Below are positions 22,569 through 32,917 of a stretch of 64,000 nucleotides of DNA, one piece after another. Below the pieces are notes generated by a model that saw nothing but the letters and a program-made list of their open reading frames with translations, was not told the DNA's origin and did not search any database. Each line of letters begins with the position of its first letter. Position 1 is the first letter of the stretch. Source of the stretch: Rhodocyclaceae bacterium (lineage in GTDB: Bacteria > Pseudomonadota > Gammaproteobacteria > Burkholderiales > Rhodocyclaceae); contig JACFMQ010000005.1 in NCBI GenBank assembly GCA_019455325.1, positions 1-64,000 of the forward strand. The letters are read 5' to 3'. Position numbers and translations under genes: made by a program.

Positions 22569-22600
22569 TGTGGATAACTTTCGGCGATGCGCGGTAGAAT
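22569..22600 (+). promoter_or_regulatory. dnaA promoter with DnaA box over the -35 region
   Basis: TAGAAT (22595-22600, 5/6 -10) on the plus strand has no good -35. Instead a perfect DnaA box (TGTGGATAA, complement of TTATCCACA, 22569-22577) covers that position. DnaA binding there would block or tune its own promoter, and the box also lies between the divergent dnaA and rpmH promoters. Confidence 0.6.
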
Positions 22601-22607
22601 GCCACTG

Positions 22608-22635
22608 AAAGCGGTGCCTCCCGGCCGCTTTTTTT
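22608..22635 (+). terminator. terminator-like hairpin in the dnaA leader
   Basis: AAAGCGG (22608-22614) pairs with CCGCTTT (22625-22631) across a 10-base loop, followed by a seven-T run (22629-22635). No plus-strand gene lies upstream for it to terminate, and it starts at about +1 of the predicted dnaA transcript. It may act as an attenuator, or be a chance structure in a T-rich stretch. Confidence 0.5.
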
Positions 22636-22759
22636 CTTGATAATCAATGATAAACAAGAAGTCTGAAACCTATCCGAGGCTTCGCGCCCCGGCCGAGGCG
22701 CAGTGCCCGTGCACCGCGCTCCCGATGACGCTGCGCGCCTGGTGGGGAAACGTCCGCAT

Positions 22760-24148
22760 ATGAGCGCTTTCTGGAATTCCTGCCTCAGCCGGTTCGAGCA
22801 GGAACTGCCCGTACAGCAGTTCAACACCTGGATCCGCCCGCTTCGCCTGGAAGGCGAGGACGACGTCGCCAGCGGCCTGCGCCTGGTGGCGCCGAACGGT
22901 TTCATCCTGAAGTGGGTCAAGGAACGCTACCTGAGCCGCATCGAGGAGCTCGGCCGCGCCTATTTCGACGCGCCGGTGAGCATCGCGCTGACGCTCGGCG
23001 AGCGCCGGTCCGCGGCCGCGCCGGTGCGCACCGAGAGCCGGCCGGCCGTCGCGGCGGCGATCGGGGCCACACCGGCCCCGGCCGTCGAGGCACCGGCGCT
23101 GCTTCCGCCGAAGAGCGGCCACTACGAAAAGACCCGGCTGATCAACTCGTTCACCTTCGACAACCTGGTCGTCGGCAAGGCCAACGACCTCGCCCGCGCC
23201 GCTGCCATGCAGGTCGGCCACAATCCGGGCGGCGCCTACAACCCGCTGTTCATCTACGGCGGCGCCGGACTGGGCAAGACGCACCTGATCCACGCCATCG
23301 GCAACTTCATCCTCGCCCAGCAGCCGGACAAGATCGTCCGCTACGTGCACGCCGAGGACTACTATTCCGACGTAGTGCGCGCTTACCAGCAGAAATCCTT
23401 CGACGTCTTCAAGCGCTACTACCGCTCGCTCGACGTGCTGCTGGTCGACGACGTGCAGTTCTTCAACGGCAAGAACCGCACGCAGGAAGAGTTTTTCTAC
23501 GCCTTCAACGCGCTGATCGAGGCGAGGAAGCAGATCGTCATCAGTTGCGACACCTATCCGAAGGACATCTCGGGCCTCGAGGACCGACTGATTACCCGCT
23601 TCGACTGGGGCCTGACCGTGCAGATCGAGCCGCCCGAGACCGAGATGCGCGTCGCCATCCTGAAGAAGAAGGCCGAGGCCGAAGGCGTCGCGCTCGGCGA
23701 CGAGGTCGCCTTCGTCATCGCCAAGCACCTGCGCTCGAACGTGCGCGAACTGGAGGGCGCGCTGAAGAAGGTGCTCGCCTACTCCTCGTTCCACGGCCGC
23801 GAGATCGAGCTCGAACTGGCCAAGGAGGCCTTGAAGGACGTGATCGGCGCGGTCAACCGGCAGATCACCGTCGAGAACATCCAGAAGACCGTCGCCGACT
23901 ACTACAAGATCAAGGTCGCCGACCTCTTCTCGCCGAAGCGCACGCGCGCCATCGCCCGGCCGCGGCAGGTGGCGATGTGGCTGGCCAAGGACCTCACCGC
24001 GCACAGCTATCCGATGATCGGCGACGCCTTCGGCGGCCGCGACCATACGACGGTGCTGCACGCGGTGCGTACGATCGACTCGCTGCGCATCAAGGACAAT
24101 GAACTGAACCACGACCTGCACGTGCTGTTGCAGGTTCTCAAGGGCTAG
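22760..24148 (+). CDS. dnaA: chromosomal replication initiator DnaA
   Basis: This AAA+ protein binds DnaA boxes and melts oriC. It has 462 residues: domain I (1-85, [21 protein letters not shown]), a short Ala/Pro linker (about 85-120), AAA+ with Walker A GGAGLGKT (167-174) and Walker B VLLVDD (226-231), and domain IV with the DNA-binding helix-turn-helix ([14 protein letters not shown], then DHTTVLHA). ATG 22760 follows GGGGAAA. A GTG 57 nt upstream would add 19 unconserved residues and is rejected. Confidence 0.97.
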   Translation: MSAFWNSCLSRFEQELPVQQFNTWIRPLRLEGEDDVASGLRLVAPNGFILKWVKERYLSRIEELGRAYFDAPVSIALTLGERRSAAAPVRTESRPAVAAAIGATPAPAVEAPALLPPKSGHYEKTRLINSFTFDNLVVGKANDLARAAAMQVGHNPGGAYNPLFIYGGAGLGKTHLIHAIGNFILAQQPDKIVRYVHAEDYYSDVVRAYQQKSFDVFKRYYRSLDVLLVDDVQFFNGKNRTQEEFFYAFNALIEARKQIVISCDTYPKDISGLEDRLITRFDWGLTVQIEPPETEMRVAILKKKAEAEGVALGDEVAFVIAKHLRSNVRELEGALKKVLAYSSFHGREIELELAKEALKDVIGAVNRQITVENIQKTVADYYKIKVADLFSPKRTRAIARPRQVAMWLAKDLTAHSYPMIGDAFGGRDHTTVLHAVRTIDSLRIKDNELNHDLHVLLQVLKG

Positions 24149-24365
24149 GCGTTCCCCGGTCTGGACAAGTCTGTGCACAGACTGGGGGCGAAATGTGGAC
24201 AAGTCGCGATTTTTCCACCTGTGGATAAATCGTCCAGTTTCCATCAACAGGCAGACAACAGGCTTTTCAAGCCGCGTTTCTGATGTGCAACGTACTGTAG
24301 AATAAACGGTTTTTGAAAGTATCCACAGAGTTGACCGGCAGCTTATCTTTATAGGAATTAGATTT
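24149..24365. other. candidate replication origin (oriC) between dnaA and dnaN
   Basis: This 217-bp gap holds one perfect DnaA box (TGTGGATAA, 24220-24228) and two one-mismatch boxes (TGTGGACAA 24194-24202; GTATCCACA 24319-24327). A 16-bp perfect palindrome AGTCTGTGCACAGACT (24168-24183) lies at its left end, and a low-GC stretch (about 24200-24365) could serve as an unwinding element. Genes on both sides are read away from this zone. A -10-like TAGAAT (24298-24303) may drive dnaN. The rpmH-dnaA gap is the alternative origin. Confidence 0.6.
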
Positions 24366-27990
<3,625 letters not shown>

Positions 27991-28004
27991 CGGCGCAGGC
28001 AGGC

Positions 28005-28042
28005 GTCAGGCCCGGGATTCACCTGCCCGGCCCCGGCCTGAC
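28005..28042. terminator. candidate bidirectional terminator between gyrB and the convergent GGDEF gene
   Basis: GTCAGGCC (28005-28012) pairs perfectly with GGCCTGAC (28035-28042), and a smaller CCGGG/CCCGG stem can form inside. There is no T-run, so any termination would be inefficient or factor-aided. Confidence 0.45.
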
Positions 28043-28046
28043 CCGT

Positions 28047-29429
28047 CTACGCCGCCGTCGTCCGCTCGGATTTGTGCAAGGTCTTTTCCGCGTACATCCG
28101 CTGGTCGGCCGTCTTCAGCAGTTCTTCCAGCGACGTACCTTCCGGCGGGTACGTCGCAATGCCGACGGAAGCCCTCACTTTCAGCCGGCGCTCCCCGAAT
28201 TTGAACGCTTCCTCGATCGTTTCGTGTAGGCGTGCGTTCAGCGCCTCGACATCGTCCGGGGAAACGTCCTCGATCAGGATGACGAACTCGTCGCCTCCCC
28301 AGCGCGCGACCGTGTCGTTGGTGCGCAGCACCTTGCGCAGGCGGTTCGCCACTTCCTGCAGCAGGGCGTCGCCGGCCTTGTGGCCGTAATGGTCGTTGAT
28401 CAGTTTGAAGCCGTCGAGATCGATGAACATCAGGGTGCACTGGTGCTCCGGAGGATGGCGGCGCATGCGGGCGATGATCATCTCGTGACGGTCTTCCAGC
28501 AGGCGACGGTTGGGTAGTCCGGTCAGCGTGTCGTAGAGAACGAGGTGCGCCAGTTCGCTGCGGTGGCGCAGCAGAACGAAGATCAGCCAGGCCAGCAGTG
28601 CTCCGATCAGCAGGCTGGCGATGCGAAGCGCCGTCATCCTGCCGAGCAGGAAGCTTTTCGGCTTGGCTTCGACGGCAATGCTCCAGTAGCCGCCGGGAAT
28701 CTCGATATCGAGCGTGACCGGATGCTCACGCTCGAACAGGGACTGGTCGCCGATCAGCGCCCGGGCCTCGATGCCCATCACGCTCTTGCTGCGGAGCGCG
28801 TAGGTGAAGTTGTGATCGTCCGCTCCCTGAAACACGGCCTGAAACAGCGAGTCGGCATCGATGACGGTCGACAGCAGCCCCCAGTAGCGCTCGTCGATCA
28901 GCAGCGGCACCCGGTAGATGAGGCCTCTTCCCCCCTGCACCAGGTCGATCGGTCCGGCCAGCCCCGGCTTGCCGCCGGCGATGACCTGCTCGATGACGGG
29001 CCATTGATCCGGCAGGTCGCGATATTTCAGGCCGACGGCCTTTTCATTGCCGGCCAGCGGGTAAACGTAGGTCAGCCGGTCGCCGACGGCGATGCCGAAA
29101 TTGCGCACGTGCTGGGTGCTGCGGTGGAGGACGGCAAGAATGTCGTTGATTTCCCGCGCATTGATGTTGTCGTTGCGAACGACGAGATAGCTGCCGAGTC
29201 CGCTGTTCAGGTAAAGCAGGGCGTTGAGCTCGCGCTCGATGCGCGCGCGCAGGGCCGAGGCGTAGGAAAGCACGTCGATGTTTCGACGAGCCTCGGTTTC
29301 GCGCTGTTCGATGGAAACGAACAATTCTCCCAGGGCGACGTTGAAGACGAGGGTCAGCAGCGCCATCAGAAGCGCGAAGCGTCGGCTGGCAACCACCCGG
29401 TTGAGCAATGAGGGGAGTTTTTCTGGCAT
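28047..29429 (-). CDS. CHASE-domain diguanylate cyclase
   Basis: This inner-membrane enzyme probably makes cyclic-di-GMP. It has 460 residues: TM1 (about 18-38), a periplasmic CHASE sensor (about 60-250, with YPLAGNEKAVGLKYRDLP typical of the family), TM2 (about 265-290) and a GGDEF domain with an intact GGDEF at 378-382 and an RTND inhibitory site five residues earlier. ATG 29429 is preferred; a TTG five codons upstream is possible, and neither has a clear ribosome-binding site. It is convergent with gyrB. The ligand of the CHASE domain is unknown. Confidence 0.9.
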   Translation of the reverse strand: MPEKLPSLLNRVVASRRFALLMALLTLVFNVALGELFVSIEQRETEARRNIDVLSYASALRARIERELNALLYLNSGLGSYLVVRNDNINAREINDILAVLHRSTQHVRNFGIAVGDRLTYVYPLAGNEKAVGLKYRDLPDQWPVIEQVIAGGKPGLAGPIDLVQGGRGLIYRVPLLIDERYWGLLSTVIDADSLFQAVFQGADDHNFTYALRSKSVMGIEARALIGDQSLFEREHPVTLDIEIPGGYWSIAVEAKPKSFLLGRMTALRIASLLIGALLAWLIFVLLRHRSELAHLVLYDTLTGLPNRRLLEDRHEMIIARMRRHPPEHQCTLMFIDLDGFKLINDHYGHKAGDALLQEVANRLRKVLRTNDTVARWGGDEFVILIEDVSPDDVEALNARLHETIEEAFKFGERRLKVRASVGIATYPPEGTSLEELLKTADQRMYAEKTLHKSERTTAA

Positions 29430-29683
29430 CGAACCGTATTTCAATACCGCGGGATGGGATTGTTTTCATGCTCAGGAGATGGCGATGGGAAGGCCATGTC
29501 CGAGAGGAGGGAAAGATTGGCGCGACAAAAAATTCTATCGACGCCGCCGGAAAATTCCTGTAGCGGGACTGTAAATTCGCACGCCGTCTATTAAAAATCT
29601 GTGTCGGAGTCTTCTGCCCGTTTCGTCAGCGCAGAATGTGGCGGCCCGGCTGAGCGATGCCGCTCGGCGGACCGAGGTTCGGG

Positions 29684-30154
29684 TCAGTGCCGGGTATTGC
29701 CGGCCAGCAGGCTGCGGATGACGCGCACCGTCTCGATGTCCGACTCGCGGTAGGCGGACTTGACGTATTCGGCGTAGGCCGCGTCCTCGTCGCCGGGCGT
29801 TTCGCCGAGCGTGGTTTCGTAGGCGAAGCGCAGGAAGAGGTGTTTCTCCGCCGGCTCCTCGACGGTGATCGTCAGCGTGCCGCCGGCGTGCGCGTCGGTG
29901 CGGGCGACGGCGAAGCGCATCCATTCCTCGTGCCGCCAGGTGACGGTGTCCTCGATTGCCGCCTGGCCGAAGTCGAGGCGCCGCCGCAGCCGGTCGTCGC
30001 CGCGTTCGAGGATGATGCAGGCGTCGAGCCCGGGCAGGAAATGCGTGGCGTCCTCGGCGCGGAACATCAGCCCGCGCCACAGTTCGGCGCGCGTCATCAG
30101 CGGAATCAGCGGGTTGCGCGGGTCGTTGATCTCGATCAGGTGTTCGAACTTCAT
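29684..30154 (-). CDS. DUF1857 family protein (SRPBCC-like)
   Basis: This 156-residue soluble protein begins MKFEHLIEINDP and matches what is known of DUF1857, a START/Bet v1-like fold with a hydrophobic cavity whose bacterial members have no proven role. The pattern includes LTRAELWRGLMFRAED-like and HEEWMRF segments and a long acidic C-terminal helix. The start 30154 is chosen because residues further upstream are low-complexity and the divergent rsuA gene begins about 60 bp away. It stands alone on its strand. Confidence 0.75.
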   Translation of the reverse strand: MKFEHLIEINDPRNPLIPLMTRAELWRGLMFRAEDATHFLPGLDACIILERGDDRLRRRLDFGQAAIEDTVTWRHEEWMRFAVARTDAHAGGTLTITVEEPAEKHLFLRFAYETTLGETPGDEDAAYAEYVKSAYRESDIETVRVIRSLLAGNTRH

Positions 30155-30212
30155 ACCGCCATTGTCGCCCCGGCCGCGGCCGCCTGTCACGCCGGATGGT
30201 AGGATGCGCGCC

Positions 30213-30938
30213 ATGCCCAGACTTCAGCTCGAACGCCTGCTCCACTCGCAGGGCTTCGGCAGCCGCAAGGAATGCCGTGTCCTGATCCGCCGCGGCCGCG
30301 TCGCCATCGCCGGCGAAACGGTCGACGATCCCTTCCGCGAGATCGAGGCCGACGGCCTCGTCTTCGCCGTCGACGGCGAGGACTGGATCTGGCAGGCGAA
30401 AGCCTACCTGATGCTCAACAAGCCAGCCGGCTACGAGTGCTCGCACCAGCCGAAGCACCACGCCAGCGTCTACGCGCTGCTGCCGCCGCCCTTGAACGGC
30501 CGCGGCGTGCAGTCGCTCGGCCGGCTCGACGAGGACACCACCGGCCTGCTGCTCTTCTCCGACGACGGCCAGTTCATCCACGCCATCAGCTCGGGCAAGC
30601 GCAAGGTGCCGAAGATCTACCGGGTGACGGCGAAGCACGCGGTCGACGACGGCCAGATCGCCGCGCTGCTCGCCGGCGTGCAGCTCGCCGACGAGCCGGC
30701 GCCGCTCGCCGCCGCCGGCTGCGAACGCGTCGGCGAGCGCGAGATCCTGCTGACGGTGAACGAGGGCCGGTACCACCAGGTGAAGCGCATGGTCGCCGCC
30801 GCCGGCAACCGCGTCGAGGCGCTGTGCCGCGTCGCCGTCGGCGGCCTGGCGCTGCCCGCCGACCTGGCGCCGGGCAAGTGGCGCTGGCTCGACGCCGACG
30901 ACCTCGACCGCCTGCGCTCGCCGGCCGCCGCCTCTTGA
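30213..30938 (+). CDS. rsuA: 16S rRNA pseudouridine(516) synthase RsuA-type
   Basis: This RluB/RsuA-family pseudouridine synthase, expected to act on U516 of 16S rRNA, has 241 residues. The N-terminal S4-like RNA-binding domain (LERLLHSQGFGSRKECRVLIRRGRV) is followed by the catalytic core, with the nucleophile Asp106 in GRLDEDTTGLLLFS and the motif NEGRYHQVKRMVAAAGNRV. RsuA and the related RluE/RluF differ in detail, so the exact target is inferred. An in-frame ATG three codons upstream is an alternative start. Confidence 0.87.
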   Translation: MPRLQLERLLHSQGFGSRKECRVLIRRGRVAIAGETVDDPFREIEADGLVFAVDGEDWIWQAKAYLMLNKPAGYECSHQPKHHASVYALLPPPLNGRGVQSLGRLDEDTTGLLLFSDDGQFIHAISSGKRKVPKIYRVTAKHAVDDGQIAALLAGVQLADEPAPLAAAGCERVGEREILLTVNEGRYHQVKRMVAAAGNRVEALCRVAVGGLALPADLAPGKWRWLDADDLDRLRSPAAAS

Positions 30939-30989
30939 TCCGGCGCCGCCCGAAGGCGCATCATAGTCGGGAACAATGAGGAGCCGACC

Positions 30990-31349
30990 ATGCAGAAGAT
31001 TCTGATGATAGTGCACGCCCCGCCCTACGGTAGCGAGCGCGTACTTTCCGCCCTGCGCCTCGCCACGGCGCTGCTCGGCCAGGAAGACGAGCGCGTCGAC
31101 CTGACGATGTTCATGATGTCCGACGGCGTCGTCGTCGGCCTGCCGAACCAGCCGGTCGCCGAGGCCGGCGGCGGGCTGCAGCAGATGATCGAGCACCTCG
31201 TCGCGCAGGGCGCGGCGGTCCGCCTCTGCCGCACCTGCGCCGTCGCCCGCGGCCTCGCCGAGCTGCCGCTGATCCCCGGCGTCGCCATCGGCACGCTGAG
31301 CGAACTGGCGGCGGCGGCGATCGAGGCGGACAAGGTCATCACCTTCTGA
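30990..31349 (+). CDS. DsrE/DsrF-like (YchN-type) small protein
   Basis: This 119-residue soluble protein has the DsrE-like fold, a family that carries sulfur on cysteine or acts as small oligomeric partners. The sequence shows KILMIVHAPPYGSERVLSALRLATAL, FMMSDGVVVGLPNQ and the CxxC pair RLCRTCAVARG. GAGGAG precedes the ATG. It ends 14 nt before oxyR, so the two are likely co-transcribed, suggesting a thiol or redox link. No specific partner can be named. Confidence 0.8.
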   Translation: MQKILMIVHAPPYGSERVLSALRLATALLGQEDERVDLTMFMMSDGVVVGLPNQPVAEAGGGLQQMIEHLVAQGAAVRLCRTCAVARGLAELPLIPGVAIGTLSELAAAAIEADKVITF

Positions 31350-31363
31350 CCGGCCGCGCCGCG

Positions 31364-32278
31364 ATGACCCTCACCGAGCTGCGCTACATCGTCACGCTGG
31401 CCCGCGAGCGGCACTTCGGCCGCGCCGCCGACAAGTGCCACGTCAGCCAGCCGACGCTGTCGGTGGCGCTGAAGAAGGTCGAGCAGCGCATCGGCGCCCT
31501 GCTCTTCGAGCGTTCGTCGGCCGACGTGCGGCTGACGCCGCTGGGGGAACAGGTGGCGGCGCAGGCCGAGCGCGTGCTCGAAGAGGCGGCCAAGCTCGAC
31601 GAGATCGCGGTGCAGGGCAAGGACCCGCTGGTCGGGCCGCTGCGCCTCGGCGTCATCTACACCATCGCCCCCTACCTGCTGCCGCGGCTGATCCCGGCGC
31701 TGCACGCGCAGGCGCCGCAGATGCCGCTCTACCTGCAGGAAAACTTCACCGCCCGGCTGGCCGAGCAACTGCGCCGCGGCGAACTCGATGTCGCCGTGCT
31801 CGCGCTGCCCTTCAGCGAGCCGGGTATCGTTACCCGCGCCGTCTACGACGAGCCGTTCCGCGTCGCGCTGCCGTCCGGGCATCCGCTGTGCAAGCGCAAG
31901 GCGATCCCGAGCGAGGACCTCAGCGCCGAGCACCTGTTGCTGCTCGGCCAGGGCAACTGCTTCCGCGACCAGGTGGTGCAGGCCTGTCCGCAGCTCTCCG
32001 AGCCGGGCGGGCTGGAGCGGGCGCTCGAGGGCAGTTCGCTGGAGACGCTGCGGCACATGGTGGCGAGCGGCGCCGGCATGTCGGTGGTGCCGGCCTCGGC
32101 GGTCGAGACCTGGCCGCACGACGAGAGCCTGCTGTCGATCCGCCCGTTCGCCGAGCCGGTGCCGACGCGGCGCGTCGTCCTCGCCTGGCGCGTCACCTTT
32201 CCGCGGCCGCAGGCGATCGACGTGCTGCGCGACGCGATCCTGGCGGCGCCGCCGCCCGGCGTGCAGTCGCTGTCCTGA
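31364..32278 (+). CDS. oxyR: LysR-type peroxide sensor OxyR
   Basis: OxyR is a redox-switched transcription activator of peroxide defence genes. It has 304 residues. The helix-turn-helix is at about 18-37 (FGRAADKCHVSQPTLSVALK) and the regulatory domain occupies the rest. Cysteines sit at exactly 199 and 208, with GNCFRDQ and the eight-residue spacing of E. coli OxyR, so peroxide-induced disulfide formation is expected. It lies between the DsrE-like gene and dps. A near-consensus OxyR site is present at ahpC (13.1 kb). Confidence 0.95.
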   Translation: MTLTELRYIVTLARERHFGRAADKCHVSQPTLSVALKKVEQRIGALLFERSSADVRLTPLGEQVAAQAERVLEEAAKLDEIAVQGKDPLVGPLRLGVIYTIAPYLLPRLIPALHAQAPQMPLYLQENFTARLAEQLRRGELDVAVLALPFSEPGIVTRAVYDEPFRVALPSGHPLCKRKAIPSEDLSAEHLLLLGQGNCFRDQVVQACPQLSEPGGLERALEGSSLETLRHMVASGAGMSVVPASAVETWPHDESLLSIRPFAEPVPTRRVVLAWRVTFPRPQAIDVLRDAILAAPPPGVQSLS

Positions 32279-32323
32279 CGCCGACCGCTGGATCGCGGCG
32301 GCGGTGAGGGTTATCCTTCAACC

Positions 32324-32339
32324 ATGAGCCTTGGCTCAT
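32324..32339 (+). promoter_or_regulatory. 16-bp perfect palindrome upstream of dps
   Basis: ATGAGCC-TT-GGCTCAT lies 24 bp before the dps start. It does not resemble the OxyR half-site (ATAG/CTAT). It could be an operator for another regulator or a small hairpin in the dps leader. Confidence 0.45.
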
Positions 32340-32362
32340 TCTTACGAGAGAAAGGAAGAAAA

Positions 32363-32839
32363 ATGGCAACGAAGATCGACATCGGCATCAACGAGAAGGA
32401 CCGCAAGAAGATCGCCGAGGGCCTGTCGCGGGTGCTCGCCGACAGCTACACGCTGTACCTGAAGACGCACAATTTCCACTGGAACGTCACCGGCCCGCAG
32501 TTCAACAGCCTGCACGCCATGTTCATGGGCCAGTACACGGAAATCTGGAACGCGCTCGACCAGATCGCCGAGCGCATCCGCTCGCTCGGCTACCCGGCGC
32601 CCGGCTCGTACAAGCAGTTCGCCGCGCTGTCGTCGATTCCCGAGGAAGAAGGCGTGCCCAAGGCGAAGGACATGATCCGCCTGCTCGTCGCCGGCCAGGA
32701 GGCGGTGACGCGGACGGCGCGCGACGTGTTCAAGGTCGTCGAGCGGGCCAACGACCAGCCGACCGCCGACCTGCTCACGCAGCGCATGGAAGTGCACGAG
32801 AAGAACGCCTGGATGCTGCGCAGCCTGCTCGAAGAGTGA
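32363..32839 (+). CDS. dps: Dps family DNA-binding ferritin
   Basis: Dps forms 12-mer shells that oxidise and store iron using hydrogen peroxide and protect DNA. It has 158 residues. The ferroxidase-site residues lie in the family signature [18 protein letters not shown] and the following [18 protein letters not shown]. The N-terminal [17 protein letters not shown] is short and lysine-containing, and may contact DNA. AAAGGAAG precedes ATG 32363. It follows oxyR by 84 nt, with a palindrome between them. Confidence 0.93.
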   Translation: MATKIDIGINEKDRKKIAEGLSRVLADSYTLYLKTHNFHWNVTGPQFNSLHAMFMGQYTEIWNALDQIAERIRSLGYPAPGSYKQFAALSSIPEEEGVPKAKDMIRLLVAGQEAVTRTARDVFKVVERANDQPTADLLTQRMEVHEKNAWMLRSLLEE

Positions 32840-32858
32840 GCGGGTACTGACTGTCGGC

Positions 32859-32872
32859 GTTTCACGTGAAAC
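32859..32872. other. parS centromere site (single)
   Basis: GTTTCACGTGAAAC is a perfect 14-bp palindrome and matches the core of the bacterial parS site (flanking bases C and A, 15 of 16 to the full consensus). It is the loading site for the ParB encoded at 5.6 kb. It lies in the convergent dps-topB gap, one base from the terminator hairpin. Confidence 0.9.
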
Positions 32873-32873
32873 A

Positions 32874-32899
32874 AAAGGGCCACCCGCGGGTGGCCCTTT
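32874..32899. terminator. bidirectional terminator between dps and topB
   Basis: A perfect 12-bp stem, AAAGGGCCACCC with GGGTGGCCCTTT, has a two-base centre. Its outer A/T ends give each strand a short T-tract, so it can end both dps and topB transcripts. It touches the parS site. Confidence 0.8.
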
Positions 32900-32917
32900 G
32901 CTTTGCCGGTGCCGGCG

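Noticed and set aside
22703-22759. GTG at 22703 as the dnaA start
   Set aside because: The extra 19 residues are not DnaA-like, and ATG 22760 has a purine-rich site and the conserved N-terminus.
29430-29444. TTG at 29444 as start of the CHASE-GGDEF protein
   Set aside because: No ribosome-binding site and only five extra residues; ATG 29429 is simpler, though not proven.
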